From: Lonicera japonica
Lineage: Eukaryota; Streptophyta; Magnoliopsida; Dipsacales; Caprifoliaceae
Assembly: GCA_021464415.1 (NCBI GenBank)
Contig: CM038469.1
Coordinates: 32,273,883-32,337,882 of the forward strand
DNA: 64,000 nucleotides
Direction of reading: 5' to 3'
The stretch's first letter is position 1; each line of letters begins with the position of its first letter. Below, one piece after another: positions 33,845-44,221 of this stretch. Made by a program: the position numbers and the translations under genes. The notes beneath the pieces were generated by a model that was not told the DNA's origin, searched no databases, and saw only the letters and a program-made list of their open reading frames with translations.

Positions 33845-34720
33845 GGTGGGATTCTCCTCGGGCCTAGCAGCAATTGTACCTTCTAAATTATGTGCAGCTG
33901 CCTTTTGAACAAATGGCGGAGTTTGTACAAATATAAACTTTAGCGTTGTGATGATAGCTATTATTCTTGGTGAATAAAGTTCATGAACTTTCTTGTATGT
34001 CCATTTAACAGTTATATGTATAGAAAAATGTAAGCACGGTTAAATCTTTTTTACTTTTTTTAGGCTATTAAGGATGGGGGCTCTAAATGTGAAGAAAGTG
34101 GTTGACAAACACTAAGCGTGGCGACTATTCACTTGTATGTGGTTACACGCTGATGTGTTCCACATTCTTGCTAATATGTTTAGTCTAGTATTTGTTGGCA
34201 TTCGACTCGAGCAGGAGTATGGCTTTGGTATGTATTTATTCATACTCTCTTTTAGTAGAATATATTCTGTAATCCAAAAAAATATGTTCAAATAAACATG
34301 AATAAGACTATAAGAGAGTTTTTTAGAACTTCTTTGAGCCTCCATTATTATATTTGTTATTCCACTTTGTTAGATTAATTGAGTCATTCTATAGTGCGGC
34401 TTGGTTTACTGTTTGTTATATCTGGAATGGGAGGGAGTGTATTGTCATATTTTTTGTCCAAACAACCATTTTCATAGGGGCTTCTAGTGCACTTTATGTT
34501 TTACTTAGAGGCATGTTTTCGGACCTCTTCACAGACTGGACAATATGTACGAACAAGGTATATGAAAAATATTTTTAATTATTTTATTTAATATGGTCTT
34601 CTTTAAAATTTATTAATTCGTTAATCAACTATTATATGTGATCATCTTATGTTTTTCTTTTTTTCAGTTGAGGTCATTGTTGACTTTTATTCTTATCATC
34701 GTGATTAATATTAACAGACA
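33845..34720 (+). pseudogene. Captured rhomboid-like (RBL) intramembrane protease fragment with introns
   Basis: Four exon pieces with AG/GT borders follow plant rhomboid order: ILLGPSSN (33845-33881); 34064-34227, with [20 protein letters not shown] and [10 protein letters not shown]; about 34367-34557, with IFIGASSALYVLL and TDWTICTNK; and 34668-34720, with LLTFILIIVIN. The second piece keeps the family's HxxxHxxxN pattern, and the third keeps the GAS of the catalytic-serine loop (GASS). A stop (TAA) interrupts the second exon after DKH; the third is diverged at its start; the fourth loses the catalytic-histidine region. Introns are retained, so this was copied as DNA. Family assignment is from recognised motifs. 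Confidence 0.82.
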
Positions 34721-35401
34721 GGTTCCATTTGTATTCCTTTTTACCTTTGTGGTATAGATGGACGGATGGACATAAAAAGGTAAGCTCTTGAAGTATATGA
34801 TTCATAGTTAACATTATCCTTTAGTTGTTCTTACATTATACATTTAACTAATTTACAAAAAAAAAATATAGACCCAATCACATTCATGCCTACCCTAGAG
34901 AATCTTTTCTTTGAGGGAAATTAATACAATATTGAATATCTTCCATTTATCTTCCTATCAATTAGGAAATTGTTTACAAGTCTAATAAGTTGGGGTTAAT
35001 TGTCTTAGTACGGCCTTTATCTAGTTATCCATCCATCTATCTACACATGTATGTCTATGTAATTACATGTTCTACCAAAGAAAACTTTTATGTTTATGGC
35101 TATTTAATCATTTTACATTACAAATTATTAAGTGATAAGAGAGAGCATGCTTCTTTTACTTTAGAATGTTGATCGGCCAAAAAACATGAAACTTATGACA
35201 TAATTCTAACCTCTGAATAAGATAAACGTAGTGAATTCTTGAAGAAATGTTTATAAATGGAAGAAAGCACTGTCATTTTTCATCTTTTAAGATTTTTCTT
35301 TCTTCATCACACATATTTGGTATGTCAAATATATTCAAATATTTATGAGGCTCTTTCTAATGTTGGACAATTTTTTTTCACGTACTTATTTGCTTTATAT
35401 A
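34721..35401 (+). other. CACTA interior between the two captured gene fragments
   Basis: AT-rich, with no protein motif. It may include intron or flanking DNA of either captured gene. Confidence 0.4.
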
Positions 35402-37330
35402 GACATCCTTGTATGTCATTATCTGATGCAAGGACAATAAAAATTATTGGACCATTTGCATCAAATGTTGAGGATGTCATGCTGGTGTAAATGATTCATT
35501 CGTGGTCATATGCCGTCCACCCGGGTCCCCCGTTCTCTTTCTCCTTCTCATGTTTAATCTTCAAAGTTCAGACTTTTTAATTTGGTTAAAGCCTTGGTAT
35601 TAGCAGGATTCAATATTAAGTTGGGATTATTTTTTTTCTCAATTAACTCCCATCATTAAGTATTTTATACCAAGAATATTATGAGCATCTACCTGTTTAT
35701 CTGAATTATAGAGCACGTGTCATTGGGATTTCTATTTTGGTTTGTACAAAAACTTGGTTAGTCCGCTCTTGGCTGCAAGTTCTTGTTTAAGACATTAAAA
35801 AAACATTTGTATTTGTAAGTAACATCCTAATTTTTCAAAACATGCTTTCACTGTCATAACTTTCTTTAAAAATTTCTTGTCTGAACTTTTGAAGTTAAAT
35901 GATTATTAGTTTGTAGGAAAGTGATAGTTCTTTCATTTGTCTCTTTAGATATGCATCAGTCTTGGGATCCTCTCCTGCTAATAAAAAATGTTTGAATCCT
36001 GTAACTATGCTAACAATATTTTTTTGTCCTCAAACAATCTACTTTAACTATAAAATTGTACCATGTTTTTAAATATCATATATTACTTCCTTTGTTTGTT
36101 GTAGCCTCTCCCTTGTATGCCAAATTTATCACCACATGCGAGTTTTAATGCTCTCGGATCACTGCGAATAGGAAAGCATACAGTGGTGATTGCATCATCT
36201 TTTTCCTTAAATGAAACATGATAAACTTTCTTTTATATATTTAATAAGAATTTCTTTTCTATGGTAGCGGTTCAATGATGTATTCTCAGTGATATCTCTA
36301 ATAAGTGAGGATGCTCTTACTCTACCCATCTGAAATGCATGGATGCAAAGTAAGTAAAAGTTTTTTCTTTTAATAATTCAGTTTGTATAGTTCATTCTTC
36401 TTACTCTGTTCTTATGTAGGAAAAGTGTGAATCTTACATGTGACACTCGCATTAATGTGGCACTTTTTAGGTCATTATCAACTTCGGACTATGTTGCTAC
36501 CTAATATCTTAGGTAAGATTATTTTTTTGTTAATTGAACAAGTACTATAGATTACAGTCAAGTCGCCCACTTTATGGCACACACTTGTAATTTCTTCAAA
36601 ATTTACTATAGATTATTTACAGTTCTGATCAAATATACTCAGCCAGATATGCATAATTTATCTGATGATTTTGAGAGCAAAAAATATAAGATTCCATTGA
36701 CATTTTATTTAATGTATGGTGCATGTATTCAATTTCATCTAATATAGTTCAGGCGATGAAGAATGTATTATCACATGGAAATTTTCAAAAAGGTTGTTGT
36801 TATAGTGACCCCAACAACTGGGTATAATAAGCTGAACCACTTATTAATTAACAGTGACATGGAATAATCACTATATGTTCTTAGTCACTGCTTGTTTATT
36901 ATAATTTTTTTAGCAAAATTTTTGAGTTAGTGTGGTTTTTATTAGCATGACAACACCAATAATACCCCAGTGCTCTTAAATTTGGGGGACGAACTTGCAG
37001 GTTACAGGTGCATTTCTTGGTATTCATTACTTTTATATAGTATGAACTTCTCTTTTGTAATCATTAGTACTAATGTAATGGAGAAACCTTGGCTTATATT
37101 TAGGTTCAATTGGAATAAAATATTGTCAAATGACAATTGAACTTCTATTTACCCTGCTTGAATTTCTCCAATTTCTTGTATTATTAGTTGAATGACCCAT
37201 TATTGGCTTGCCAATATCAATAGCTTTTATTTTCTTCTAGAAAAATTGTGCTTTCGCTGTTATTTCAGGTAATTCATGCGGTTTATTATAGCACTAAATC
37301 TTCTTGGACCCAACCATTTTTCCCTATAAG
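35402..37330 (+). pseudogene. Captured fatty acid amide hydrolase (FAAH) C-terminal fragment with introns
   Basis: Seven pieces follow the order of plant FAAH, an amidase-signature enzyme that cleaves N-acylethanolamines: TIKIIGPFASNVEDVMLV (35430-35490); FNALGSLRIGK (36105-36183); RFNDVFS and EDALTL (36268-36332); CDTRINVALFRS and TSDYVAT (36420-36512); FKKVVVIVTPTTG (36753-36821); MTTPIIPQ and NLQVTG (about 36946-37018); FMRFIIALNLLG (37271-37310). Several pieces have AG acceptors and GT donors. Stops and frameshifts are present, and the catalytic Ser-Ser-Lys half is absent, so no enzyme can be made. The pieces share orientation with the rhomboid fragment. Family identity rests on motif order, not a search. 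Confidence 0.75.
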
Positions 37331-40229
37331 TGTTACTTATAGTACATCTTATTTATTCAAACTCTTGGGACCATGCTAAGAAATTTGATAATGCAGACTT
37401 TTTCCATGGTCATATTTGTTATCAATTGAAAAATTATATTTTGTAATCATTGGTAATAATGCATAAGGAAATCTCCTTTTAAATCAGGGATTTGCTACTT
37501 ATCTTGCATCATTTTGCTGTAGACTACTCTATCAAGCTTAGCTCATCATCCATAGTACAATTAAAATAATATTATTTTACTATCTAATATTTTATATTCT
37601 TAAAATTTATAAGCTTCAGTGAGAACAAAACTCTTTTAGCGATATGAATATTGGAGCTATACTATAAATGTACGAGTTAATATTTCGGGTATGGGTTTGG
37701 ACGATGTAGAAATTGAAACCGAATTTTTAAATTGGTTTGGGTTTGGATCTCCCTAATTTCCACCCCAACCGAAATAGAAACACCCCTTAGCCTGACAAAA
37801 CTCAATAATGATGCTCCGTCATTTTATTTTTAGTCCAAAAAAAGAAAAAGAAAAACACAGGAAGACAAATGGAGTTAAGTATTTGTCTTCCATTCAAATG
37901 CTAGTAATTGTTGTACTTGAACCTTCATGATATTTTTTTTTGCTTTTTACCATCATTGTTAAAATTGAATGGTTGACTAACATGGTGAGGATTTTTCAAC
38001 AAGTGAAGACTTGAATTAATCACTATGATGGTAAGATAGTATATGTGCTAGACAGTACTTCATTAGCTTTTGGAGAACAAATATGAAGTTTCTGTGTATT
38101 TTTTATGCTACTTTGGTTTGTCTCGCTCATGCTAACATAATTTGTTAAGAGTAATTGTCGTAATTACTCGATTTGCAACTTACAATCCAAGAGACAATTC
38201 TTCCATGTTTAAAAGTACTGATTAGTGTTGTTTCTGTAAACAAGGAAACTACTTTTAATTTTACTAATTTGTATGTAAATACAATTACCAATATATGATT
38301 CAACGATGGTTAAAAAAATAAGCTACCCAGAAGGTTAGAATTATGTTGTTACATAAAGAAAATAAAGGGAAAAAAGTAGGCTAGAAATCATGAGTTGTAG
38401 AATTATTTGAGGTCATTCATTAAGGCAGAAATAATAATTTATATACAAATACATGGGAAGGATCTCAAGTTTGGTCCTTAAATATGGATCGGCTACTTTG
38501 AGGGGGTATTAATGATTTTTTTAATGAAACTTGGTGAATATGATATCCATGATTCGTGGTAGATCATCTTCACCAATTTTCATCTAAAAATTCAACTAGA
38601 AAGTGGGCCGACTAAACATCTAAAATTTTAATGACTAGAAATTCGCATATATATCAAGTTTTTAGTTAATCTACCTCCCAATTGAATTTTTTGATCGATG
38701 ATATTCATCCGTTTATCCCTCAAAATGGTTAGTACGTATTTAAGGACAAAAAAGTTTAAACTTTTAAGATCCTTCCCCTACGAATATATATTTTTGTATG
38801 TATTTGATAGAACATTGATTGTTGTATGGTTTAGCATGGTTATTTAACTATGGCTACAGAAGTTGTAACTAAATTGTATGCTAATGATCTTACGGCAGGT
38901 TTTGTATTTTGTTATTTGCCGTTCTTATATACCCAAGCCTTGTGTTTTTTGTACTATTTTAGTATTGATGTTGCACATTTTTAATGCATTTTCGTCTTGA
39001 TGTAGATTATTATATATACGGATACCATGAGCTCTTTTTTAGCTGACCAAATTTGTTTTGAGTGGAATTAGATTCCTATGATTTCAGGCTGCCATCATTT
39101 TGGAGTTGGCATATCTAATATTAAACAACTCCTTATCTCAATGTTTGTTAGTTAGTTAGTTAATAACAGAAAGCACATTTTTTTCCCGTCATTTATCAAA
39201 CTATAAATGAGTTGATATATTGTAATTAAAAAAGAAAAAGAAAAGATCAAATATGACTTACTAAGTAGGTGGCAATTTTTGTGGTATAGGGCTAAATTTA
39301 TGATAAGATAATCTTGTTTTAGCTTACTATATATATCATTCTTTCTTACTTGAGAAAAATTGGATATTATTTTATGAGCAACTTTGATCTTGTTGTATAT
39401 CAACATTCTTAAGTTATTTGAAGTCCTTTGTAAGTTGTAGCATAAATGATTCATAGAGCTGCAGTAGTACGAATGATCCATAGAGTAGCAGTAGCAAGAG
39501 GTCATTAATTCCTGTAATCCGAGCCCTTATCTCTTCTTTCTCAAAGCATAAGTAGTTTGGGATTTATAAATCAGGTACTTTGTGCTTTTCATTTTCCCCC
39601 GTATTCATTCGTTCTCTATATTGGTGCTTGTTTCGTTTGAGTATTTGAGTCAATATTAATTAGAAAATGCAAATTCTTTTCTAAATGCTTAAAGTTTACA
39701 TGTTAGTATATCTAAGTGCTATATTAATTAAAACTATCTCTATAATATATTTAGTACTTATTGTTTAAGATACACTTAGTGTATGTGCTTAATATCTTGC
39801 TGCATTAAAGTAGGAGTATACCTACTGATTAAGATACATGTCTAGTATATGTGGCTTGTGTAGCGATCGTGTGACCAACACAATTGATGATTTTTATATT
39901 GTGTATTGATCTTGTTTTTTATTTTTCTTTAGTAGGCTGATTGCAAATTAGTGTTTGATGGGTTAATTAGTGCACAAGAAGAAGATTTTGTATGTATATA
40001 ACAGTTATCCATTTGTAAGCTGATTATATTGATCATGCTGCTTATGTACTCACATTTTTGCTTATGTATTATCATTTTAAAGCAACTTTAGGCCATTAAA
40101 ACATATATTGTTGTAATGTATATTTCTTTTTGACTTTTGGGATTGGAAATGCATTTATATATTATAGAATTTTTTGGAAATTCCATTCTTTTCAAAATAT
40201 TTTATTTTTTAAATTTCATAAATAAGTTG
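37331..40229. other. CACTA interior, unassigned
   Basis: 2.9 kb of AT-rich DNA with one MITE (38442-38802). A stretch at about 37690-37770 has hAT-like words (GGTTTGGGTTTGG, CCACCCCAACCGAAA). The open frame at minus strand 39152-39505 is low-complexity and lacks a recognisable domain. Confidence 0.4.
38442..38802. mobile_element. MITE with GGGAAGGATC ends
   Basis: The left arm (ATACATGGGAAGGATCTCAA, then GGTCCTTAAATA) and the reverse complement of the right arm (GTAGGGGAAGGATCTTAAAA, then TGTCCTTAAATACG) pair over about 50 bp with small gaps. Size is about 360 bp and it is non-coding. Confidence 0.65.
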
Positions 40230-40516
40230 TCACGGTTCTAAATCGTGACAAGTTAAAGACAAAGTAAGCTTGTCTTGACCAGTAACTGCTACAACAAAGG
40301 TAAGAAAGGGGATCTTTAGGATTTTTTCATGGCTTAAAAGTCGACAAGTTTACAATCCTGTCTCGGCTCGAAACCGTCACAAATCTACACATTTACGGTG
40401 CCCTACATCCTTTTAACAGGTCGTGACAATCCAATTTTTTCACAGTTCATAACCGTGACAACGTTCGTTGTCATCGTGTGAAAAGTTACGGTTTTAAACC
40501 GTGACAAAGACACATC
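40230..40516. repeat. CACTA right subterminal repeat array
   Basis: At least five copies of GTCACGG or CCGTGAC in both orientations, several as hairpins (GTCACGGTTCTAAATCGTGAC at 40231, TTACGGTTTTAAACCGTGAC near 40486). The array resumes after the gypsy insertion at 42085-42145. Confidence 0.8.
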
Positions 40517-40808
40517 TTGCCTGTTTAGGGGTTAGTTTCTTCATAGAATTAAAGCAACTAGTAGCAACATTATCAGTAAACACAAGGAAATGTCTACCCA
40601 ACAAGTAGTGCCGCCATGTATGAACACAATGAACGACTGCTGTCATCTCCTTCTCATGAATTGAATACCGCCGCTAGGTATCACTAAGTTTCCTGCTTTC
40701 AAAAGCCACGGGATGATCTGCTTGTACAAGAACACCCCCAATTGCAAAGTCCGATGCATCTGTATGGACTTCAAAAGGCAAGTCAAAATCAGGCAAACGA
40801 AGTATGGG
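40517..40808 (-). pseudogene. Ty3/gypsy RNase H fragment
   Basis: The minus strand reads LRLPDFDLPFEVHTDASDFA, then GGVLVQADHPVAFESRKL, RRYSIHEKEM, WRHYLLG and KLTPKQAR: the start of gypsy RNase H with its conserved DAS motif. It is joined head to head with a plus-strand gypsy 3' end, so the original element was inverted or two copies recombined. Confidence 0.88.
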
Positions 40809-41093
40809 ACTAGTAGTCACTACCGCCTTCAATTTGTCAGCCCGACTCAAACTCCATCCAGTCTTTCATGTTAGTTTTCTGAAGAAGTATGTTGAGGACA
40901 CAAATGATCCAAGCAGGGGTGCAAGGACACGGGCTCCTCCAATAATCAGAAAACAGTACACCGAGGTTGCTGAGGCAATCCTAGATCACAGAACCGAGGG
41001 TCAGAGTAAGAAGAATCGAAGAACTTACTACTTGGTAAAGTGGAAAGGAAAGGCACCGGAAGAGGCAACTTGGGAGAAGGACACACAGCTTTG
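40809..41093 (+). pseudogene. Ty3/gypsy integrase C-terminus with chromodomain
   Basis: The reading frame contains LKLHPVFHVSFLKKY, the integrase C-terminal end of plant chromoviruses, and then a chromodomain (EAILDHR, YYLVKWKGKAPEEATWE). It stops at 41092-41094, shortly before the polypurine tract. Chromodomains guide integration to heterochromatin. The upstream integrase and reverse transcriptase are missing. Confidence 0.9.
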
Positions 41094-41155
41094 ACAGTTT
41101 GAAAACTTGATCCACCATTACTTAGACTCGACCTCGACGAGGACGTCGAGGAAAT

Positions 41156-41170
41156 CTAGTGGGGGTGGCT
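41156..41170 (+). promoter_or_regulatory. Polypurine tract of the gypsy fragment
   Basis: CTAGTGGGGGTGGCT sits directly before the LTR start, the usual plus-strand primer site of chromoviruses. Confidence 0.75.
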
Positions 41171-42074
41171 TGTTAGACCCTAAATAGTTGGGGTTGGAGT
41201 TGGCATGACTTGGTTGCACCATTGCCAAGGCATGCCCGGTAGAAATAAGGGGTGCAGGATTTTAGAGGCTTTCTGTGCGGGCAATTAGGCTCTTTTCGAG
41301 AAATCCAGCCAAGTGCGTGGGCACTTGGGTTGCAGCAACTTGTGACACCTGATGTGCACTGCTACCACTTTGGATATTTCATTAAGTGGTATTATAGGGG
41401 GCTGGTGTAAGCTGTGGCATGCAATCCCCATGCGGGCTAAGCGTGGGCGTCCGACATAGCACGTGGGTTACTAGAGTTGCATTGTGGGCTAATGTTGCCT
41501 AAGTCATGAGTGGCTCATGACTTGAAATTGTGGGAATTCGAGAAAGGACCGAAACTACGTCGTTTTGGATGCGTGGATAGGTAGCTGAGGAAGTTAGCTG
41601 CTTGTGGGCAGTTGGCTGTCTAAATTGAGACAAGGGAAACTCCCTTGCACATGCTTGGCACATGACAAGGTAGTTTTGTGTGGACAAAACTACCTGGCAG
41701 TTGTGTGGGTTCTTATGTTTGAATTTGAACAAGGTAGTTGTGTGGGTTCCTTATGTTTGAATTAGACAAGGCAGTTTTATGCAGACAAAACTACCTTGCA
41801 GTTGTGTTGGTCTCTTGTGTTTTGAATTTCAAATTCCCTAGGCAGTTGGGGTTGTCAACTGCATGCATGTATATAATTATGTCTGCAGCCAAGTGTGTTT
41901 GGCTGGTTAGACAAATGTGTGATTTGTGTATTCCTTGTAACTATTGAGGCAATAGAGAAAAGGTTTGGGAGTGTTGTCCCTGTATATTGCTTGTCCCTAT
42001 AATCTGATTTGTGTGTGTGCTTGTATTTGCTGGTTGTTTGTGAAACAACGCAATCACTTGGTAAGCCTCTAACG
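41171..42074 (+). repeat. Gypsy (chromovirus) 3' LTR
   Basis: Starts TGTTAGACCCTAAATAG after the polypurine tract and ends about CCTCTAACG, a likely decayed TAACA end. A tandem duplication inside repeats TAGTTGTGTGGGTTC(C)TTATGTTTGAATT (about 41697-41762). No 5' LTR is present. Confidence 0.8.
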
Positions 42075-42170
42075 AAAAAAGAGAATTACCCCGTGACAAG
42101 GTTTTAAACCGTGACAAAGACACTTTGTCACGGTTTAAAACCTTGACAATTAGGGTATTTTTGTGCAAGG

Positions 42171-42848
42171 AGGAGAAGAATCAAAGCACAAGTACAATTA
42201 AAAGATTGAAATGGAAGAAAGTTCCATAAAAAATCCAAGAATTTGTGAAGTTTTTTTGAGATGTTTTTTGTAAGAAGGTATACAATTGATAAATCAAGAT
42301 TGGTTTTTAAGGGTTTGAATTTGAATACAAGAATGGGTTGGATATTGAGATAGCGAGTTAACTGCAAAAAATAAATAAATTTGTATGCAATTATAGACAG
42401 TTAGATGCAGATGTAGTGAAGGACATAGTGAAGAGAATATGACGACCACAAACTGGGAGAGACGGGAGGATAATTGAGGAGGGAATGGAGTAGTGGACGG
42501 AGGAAAGGAAAGTGATGAGGTTTTGTTATTTTTTGGGTAAATAAACATAAGTAATGCTTTAAGTTTATAATAGACAGTAGACTAAAATATCAAATTAAGT
42601 AATTGACTAATAGTAAACTACTAATTAATTGTTACTAAACTAATTAAATTTATAAATATATTATTTTTTAGTAACAGTTGGTCGCTTAAAACCAAACATA
42701 TACATATATCAAATCGCTATCGCTACCGAGTTAGTTCGGAAACCAAGCAGTCGGTTACAGGCCAAAGAATGGCCAGTTTGGTTATTAACCGTAAATGGTC
42801 AGTTTGGTCGGTTGGCGGTCGATTTTCGATACGAAATTACCACCCTTA
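42171..42848. other. Right part of the outer hAT element
   Basis: Non-coding DNA ending in the repeat-rich hAT subterminal region (42670-42848) with GGTCAGTTTGGTCGG and GGCCAGTTTGG words. Confidence 0.55.
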
Positions 42849-43055
42849 CTCAACACATTCTCTTTTAAATAAATTCTGAAACATCATTATACCCACTCTT
42901 ATTCTCACCTCTAACAACACTGTCCTTTTTCTCCCTCTTTATTGAAATACTAGGGCATAAATTTTTTTGGACAAAGGGAGTAATTAATTAAATCAAATAA
43001 AATAATAAAAATAAATAAAAAGTAATAATATTTCAATTCTATAATTATAGTGAGG

Positions 43056-44150
43056 AATTAAAAAATTTGACCTTGAATTTTGAGGTCCATTGGAACTTTA
43101 ACCTTCATGTTACAATTTTAGCAAAGTCGATTTTGAAGTTCCTTTAGTTATTCAATGTCAATCCTATGTCAGCTTCTATTTGAAAACTCTTAACGGAGAC
43201 TTACCTTGCTAGCTAATGCGAATCTAATGTAGATAAATGAATTGACAAATTTGATCATGATATTTGGGAGATTTTACAACTTTAACCTTGATGTTTCAAC
43301 TTTAGCAATGCCAACCTTGAAGTTCTTTAGTTATGCAATGTCCCTCTGTCCACTTTAGTTTAAAAGCTCATACTTTAGGCTTAAATGAATCCGACATGGA
43401 CAAAAATGATAGCACCGAAATATGATACAAAAGACACTAACCCGACCCAACCTGACCCATTCTCGAGTCTGATTCCAAAAGTACAAATTTCCCCACTTTA
43501 GTATTCCAAAATAAAAATAAAAATAACATTATAAATTAAAATAGTCTAATATCATTACGAAGATAGTTAGTTCATGTTCATATGTATCTTTACATTTATT
43601 TAGAAAATAACAAAATTTACAAATAATTAGTATATAGATTAAAAGCTAACCTCCGTAAATCTCTGTGTCTATGTAAACCTCTGTATCTCGTTTTATCGTA
43701 TTTCGGTGTTATCATTTTTGTTCAAGTCGGATCTACGTAACCTCTGTTAAGAGCTTCCAAACGAAAGTAGATGAATGGTTGACATTGCATAATTAACCTT
43801 ATGGGGTCGTCTTAGTGGTTCACTAAATCTTTATGAGGGACGATCTATTTAGTGGGAGATCTCATGTTCGAATCCTTCTGACTACAATTGTTTTTTTTTA
43901 AAAGGCATTGCATAACTAAATGAACTTTGGGGTTGACATTACTAATTAAAATTGAAACATCATGTTTAAAGTTACAAAATACTGCAAACTTTAAGGTCAA
44001 ATTTGTTAATTTATTTGTTCATGCAATGTTGGCCGGCCACGTAAGTTTCTGTTAAGAGCTTTCCAAAGGAAGTTAACGGAGGGTTATCTAAAGGTTAACA
44101 TTATTAAAATCAAGATATTATGGTTTAAATTGCAACGGACCACAATTTTA
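43056..44150. mobile_element. Large foldback element
   Basis: Arms at about 43056-43425 and 43690-44150 are inverted copies. For example, CAACCTTGAAGTTCTTTAGTTATGC on the left pairs with the TTGCATAACTAAATGAAC region on the right, and GGTGCTATCATTTTTGT pairs with the loop-side end. A loop of about 265 bp separates them. A SINE has inserted in the right arm. There is no protein. Transcription through it would give a long hairpin RNA. Confidence 0.75.
43797..43905 (+). mobile_element. tRNA-derived SINE fragment in a foldback arm
   Basis: Contains a TTAGTGGTTCA A-box-like part and the B-box GTTCGAATCC, and ends in T/A-rich sequence. The 14-bp duplications CATTGCATAATTAA (43783-43796) and CATTGCATAACTAA (43906-43919) flank it. 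The other arm of the foldback shows the uninterrupted site. Confidence 0.7.
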
Positions 44151-44221
44151 GAGTCATAATTAGTTTGCTAGAAGTTGCAATGGACCACAATTTTAGAGTC
44201 ATAATTAGTTTGCTAGAAGTT
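44132..44221. repeat. 45-bp tandem duplication
   Basis: A 45-bp unit starting GCAA(C/T)GGACCACAATTTTAG occurs twice in tandem with one difference, at the outer end of the foldback element. Confidence 0.85.

Larger units (their letters stand above)
27561..42170. mobile_element. CACTA element with captured host-gene fragments and later insertions
   Basis: The left end is CACTACACCAAAATGGCC. The right end, reversed, CCTTGCACAAAAATACCC, matches it at about 16 of 23 positions and has decayed. Subterminal DNA on both sides carries direct and inverted copies of GTCACGG / CCGTGAC (27609, 27711, 40230-40510, 42091-42145), the hallmark of CACTA transposase-binding arrays. I find no TNP2-type transposase, so it is non-autonomous. 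Inside are a PIF/Harbinger element, a gypsy fragment and exons of rhomboid and FAAH genes. The 3-bp duplication is imperfect (AGA versus AGG). Confidence 0.8.
27123..42848. mobile_element. hAT element split by a CACTA insertion
   Basis: The left end is TAGGGGTAGCCGCGG and the reverse complement of the right end is TAAGGGTGGTAATTTCG. Flanking 8-mers CTTAACAC (27115-27122) and CTCAACAC (42849-42856) differ by one base and fit an 8-bp hAT duplication. The subterminal DNA on both sides holds repeated AACCGAC, AACCAAACTG and CGGTTTG words typical of Ac-like elements. About 440 bp of hAT lies on the left and 680 bp on the right, so the original was a non-autonomous element of about 1.1 kb. Confidence 0.75.

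Noticed and set aside
35402..35490. Possible glycosyl hydrolase family 3 piece (IGPFAS)
   Set aside because: I first read it as a beta-xylosidase motif. The neighbouring blocks in order fit FAAH much better.
39152..39505. 117-codon minus-strand frame
   Set aside because: Low-complexity YYCSS-type and hydrophobic residues, no family motif, inside decayed CACTA interior.
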